From: Paenibacillus sp. FSL K6-0276
Lineage (GTDB): Bacteria; Bacillota; Bacilli; Paenibacillales; Paenibacillaceae
Direction: 5' to 3'
Assembly: GCF_037977235.1 (NCBI RefSeq)
Contig: NZ_CP150276.1
Coordinates: 6,049,267-6,113,266, forward strand
Length of the DNA: 64,000 bases
This document shows, piece by piece, positions 63,193-64,000 of this stretch; position 1 is the stretch's first letter; the number at the start of each line of letters is the position of its first letter. A model generated the notes under the pieces. That model saw only the letters and a list, made by a program, of their open reading frames with translations. It was not told the DNA's origin and made no database searches. Made by a program: the position numbers and the translations under genes.

Positions 63193-63327
63193 TTACGCAC
63201 TCAAAACTTTTCTGCCTTTCAAGCGGCGAGCTGCCAGCACTCTACGGCCGTTTTTCGTGCTCATTCTTTTACGGAAACCGTGAACCTTCTTGCGTTTGCT
63301 CACATTCGGTCTAAACGTCGGTCTCAT
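63193..63327 (-). CDS. rpmH: Ribosomal protein bL34
   Basis: The 44-residue, very basic protein starts MRPTFRPNVSKRKKVHGFRK and ends with RRLKGRKVLSA, the universal L34 sequence. GGGAGGTG precedes the ATG. It begins the block rpmH-rnpA-yidC-jag diverging from dnaA. Confidence 0.97.
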   Translation of the reverse strand: MRPTFRPNVSKRKKVHGFRKRMSTKNGRRVLAARRLKGRKVLSA

Positions 63328-63464
63328 AATTGCACCTCCCTTACAGGAACTTAATTACTGTCATATAAGCAGAAACGGACTAAGCCGTCCTTATAGTAGG
63401 GACAGTATCTACATGAATCATCAATTAATTATCGAGACATATCCTTACAGAAAACACCTTTATA

Positions 63465-63495
63465 TATTTAAACATATTTTATGCGCAAAAGTCAA
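63465..63495 (-). promoter_or_regulatory. Probable rpmH promoter
   Basis: On the minus strand TTGACT (63490-63495) is followed after 17 bases by TTTAAA, giving a plausible promoter for rpmH with a leader of roughly 130 bases. The leader holds the region 63,328-63,460. Confidence 0.55.
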
Positions 63496-63535
63496 CCTAC
63501 TGGTGGCTCCAGACCCTCCCTCTAATTCAAGCTGC

Positions 63536-63917
63536 TTATCCACAACTCCCATTAGAAAAAAAGTAATCCACAAGATATGACAGTTATCCACCTGTGATCA
63601 AAAAACAAAGTCGACTACTCACAGATGAGCACAACCTGTGTATAAAATTATCGAAGCTTTGGCGTAAAGTGTCGAACCGTAAACAAATTATCAACAATAT
63701 GTAGTGGTGTTCCTAATAATTGTACACAAGTGCTTGAATTTGTGGATAAAATAGCCCTGCTCATTGAAAAATAAGGGGCGTTTTGCTATGATGGTATTAC
63801 TTTTAAATGTGAATAGATTTGTTTGTTCTCTTAATTATCAACAAGCTGTGGATAAAGTTGTGAACAAATCAAATTTATCCATATTTTTTTGTCTCTTCAT
63901 ATTGCCTACTGGGGATA
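63536..63917. other. Replication origin region (DnaA box cluster)
   Basis: Full DnaA boxes (TTATNCACA on either strand) lie at 63536-63544, 63637-63645, 63741-63749 and 63847-63855. One-mismatch boxes lie at 63564, 63584, 63859, 63875 and near 63910. Together with rpmH and the start of dnaA just beyond the edge, this is oriC (the upstream box cluster). Confidence 0.93.
63764..63792 (+). promoter_or_regulatory. dnaA promoter; dnaA ribosome site at the window edge
   Basis: TTGAAA (63764-63769) and TATGAT (63787-63792) are 17 bases apart, between DnaA boxes. AAAGGAG at 63985-63991 is the expected dnaA ribosome site; the coding sequence begins at or just beyond base 64000 and is not visible. Confidence 0.7.
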
Positions 63918-64000
63918 AATATCAGCACCAACCTATTTTCTTCGACATTTCCACTTCATGGCTGATGCCACATTTGGAAGATTTAAAGGAGTGACAGTCT

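Noticed and set aside
63764..63994. 76-residue frame in the origin region
   Set aside because: It overlaps DnaA boxes and the dnaA promoter, has no ribosome site and unlikely composition.
1..64000. CRISPR arrays, complete IS elements, rRNA genes
   Set aside because: No regular short repeats, transposase genes or rRNA sequence were seen; the five hairpin repeats are not CRISPR.

Overview
The window looks like a chromosome segment of a Paenibacillus-type member of the Bacillales. Reading leftwards from the right edge, the minus strand carries the classic origin-proximal block rpmH-rnpA-yidC-jag-mnmE-mnmG-rsmG-noc-parA-parB, followed by yyaC-type sporulation and stress genes, rpsF-ssb-rpsR, gdpP-rplI-dnaC-purA and walRKHIJ-htrA. 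The sequence stops just before dnaA: the last 500 bases hold a cluster of DnaA boxes, a sigma-A-like promoter and a Shine-Dalgarno at the right edge. Presence of yyaC, noc, spoIIIJ-type yidC, ydjO, yjzC and the CxxH/CxxC protein points to a spore-forming Firmicute.

Bases 1-14,690 are different. They form an accessory block that ends exactly at the 3' end of rlmH (14,687). Its plus strand encodes several unknown proteins, a pair of related OB-fold-like proteins (one with a very acidic tail), a AAA+ helicase-like ATPase, a RadC-type JAB protein, and two large serine recombinases in tandem. The second recombinase strongly resembles CcrB of staphylococcal cassette chromosomes (SCC). Next to rlmH sits an OLD-family ATPase/TOPRIM nuclease on the minus strand. 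Two ccr-like recombinases, a helicase, ssDNA-binding-like proteins and insertion at the last codons of rlmH reproduce the logic of an SCC element outside the staphylococci. The left end of the element lies beyond the window.

From 15,167 to 24,101 follow a CxxH/CxxC protein, the cytochrome bd operon cydABDC with two operator-like palindromes, a YdjO cold-inducible protein, a cold-shock protein and an HtrA protease. From 24,571 to 32,904 lie the walRKHIJ cell-wall regulon genes and an M23 peptidase. From 33,070 to 40,257 lie purA, dnaC, rplI, gdpP, yybS, a MazG-like gene and a CBS protein. From 40,451 to 46,685 come an LCP ligase, a D,D-carboxypeptidase, an orphan peptide-binding lipoprotein and a MutS2-like protein without its Smr domain. 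A likely non-coding RNA with its own promoter and terminator lies at 46,845-47,096.

A family of hairpin-rich intergenic repeats occurs in five copies (24,172; 48,799; 53,320; 60,610; 62,954). Two parS sites flag the segregation system. Calls rest on motif reading and gene order; no database search was run.
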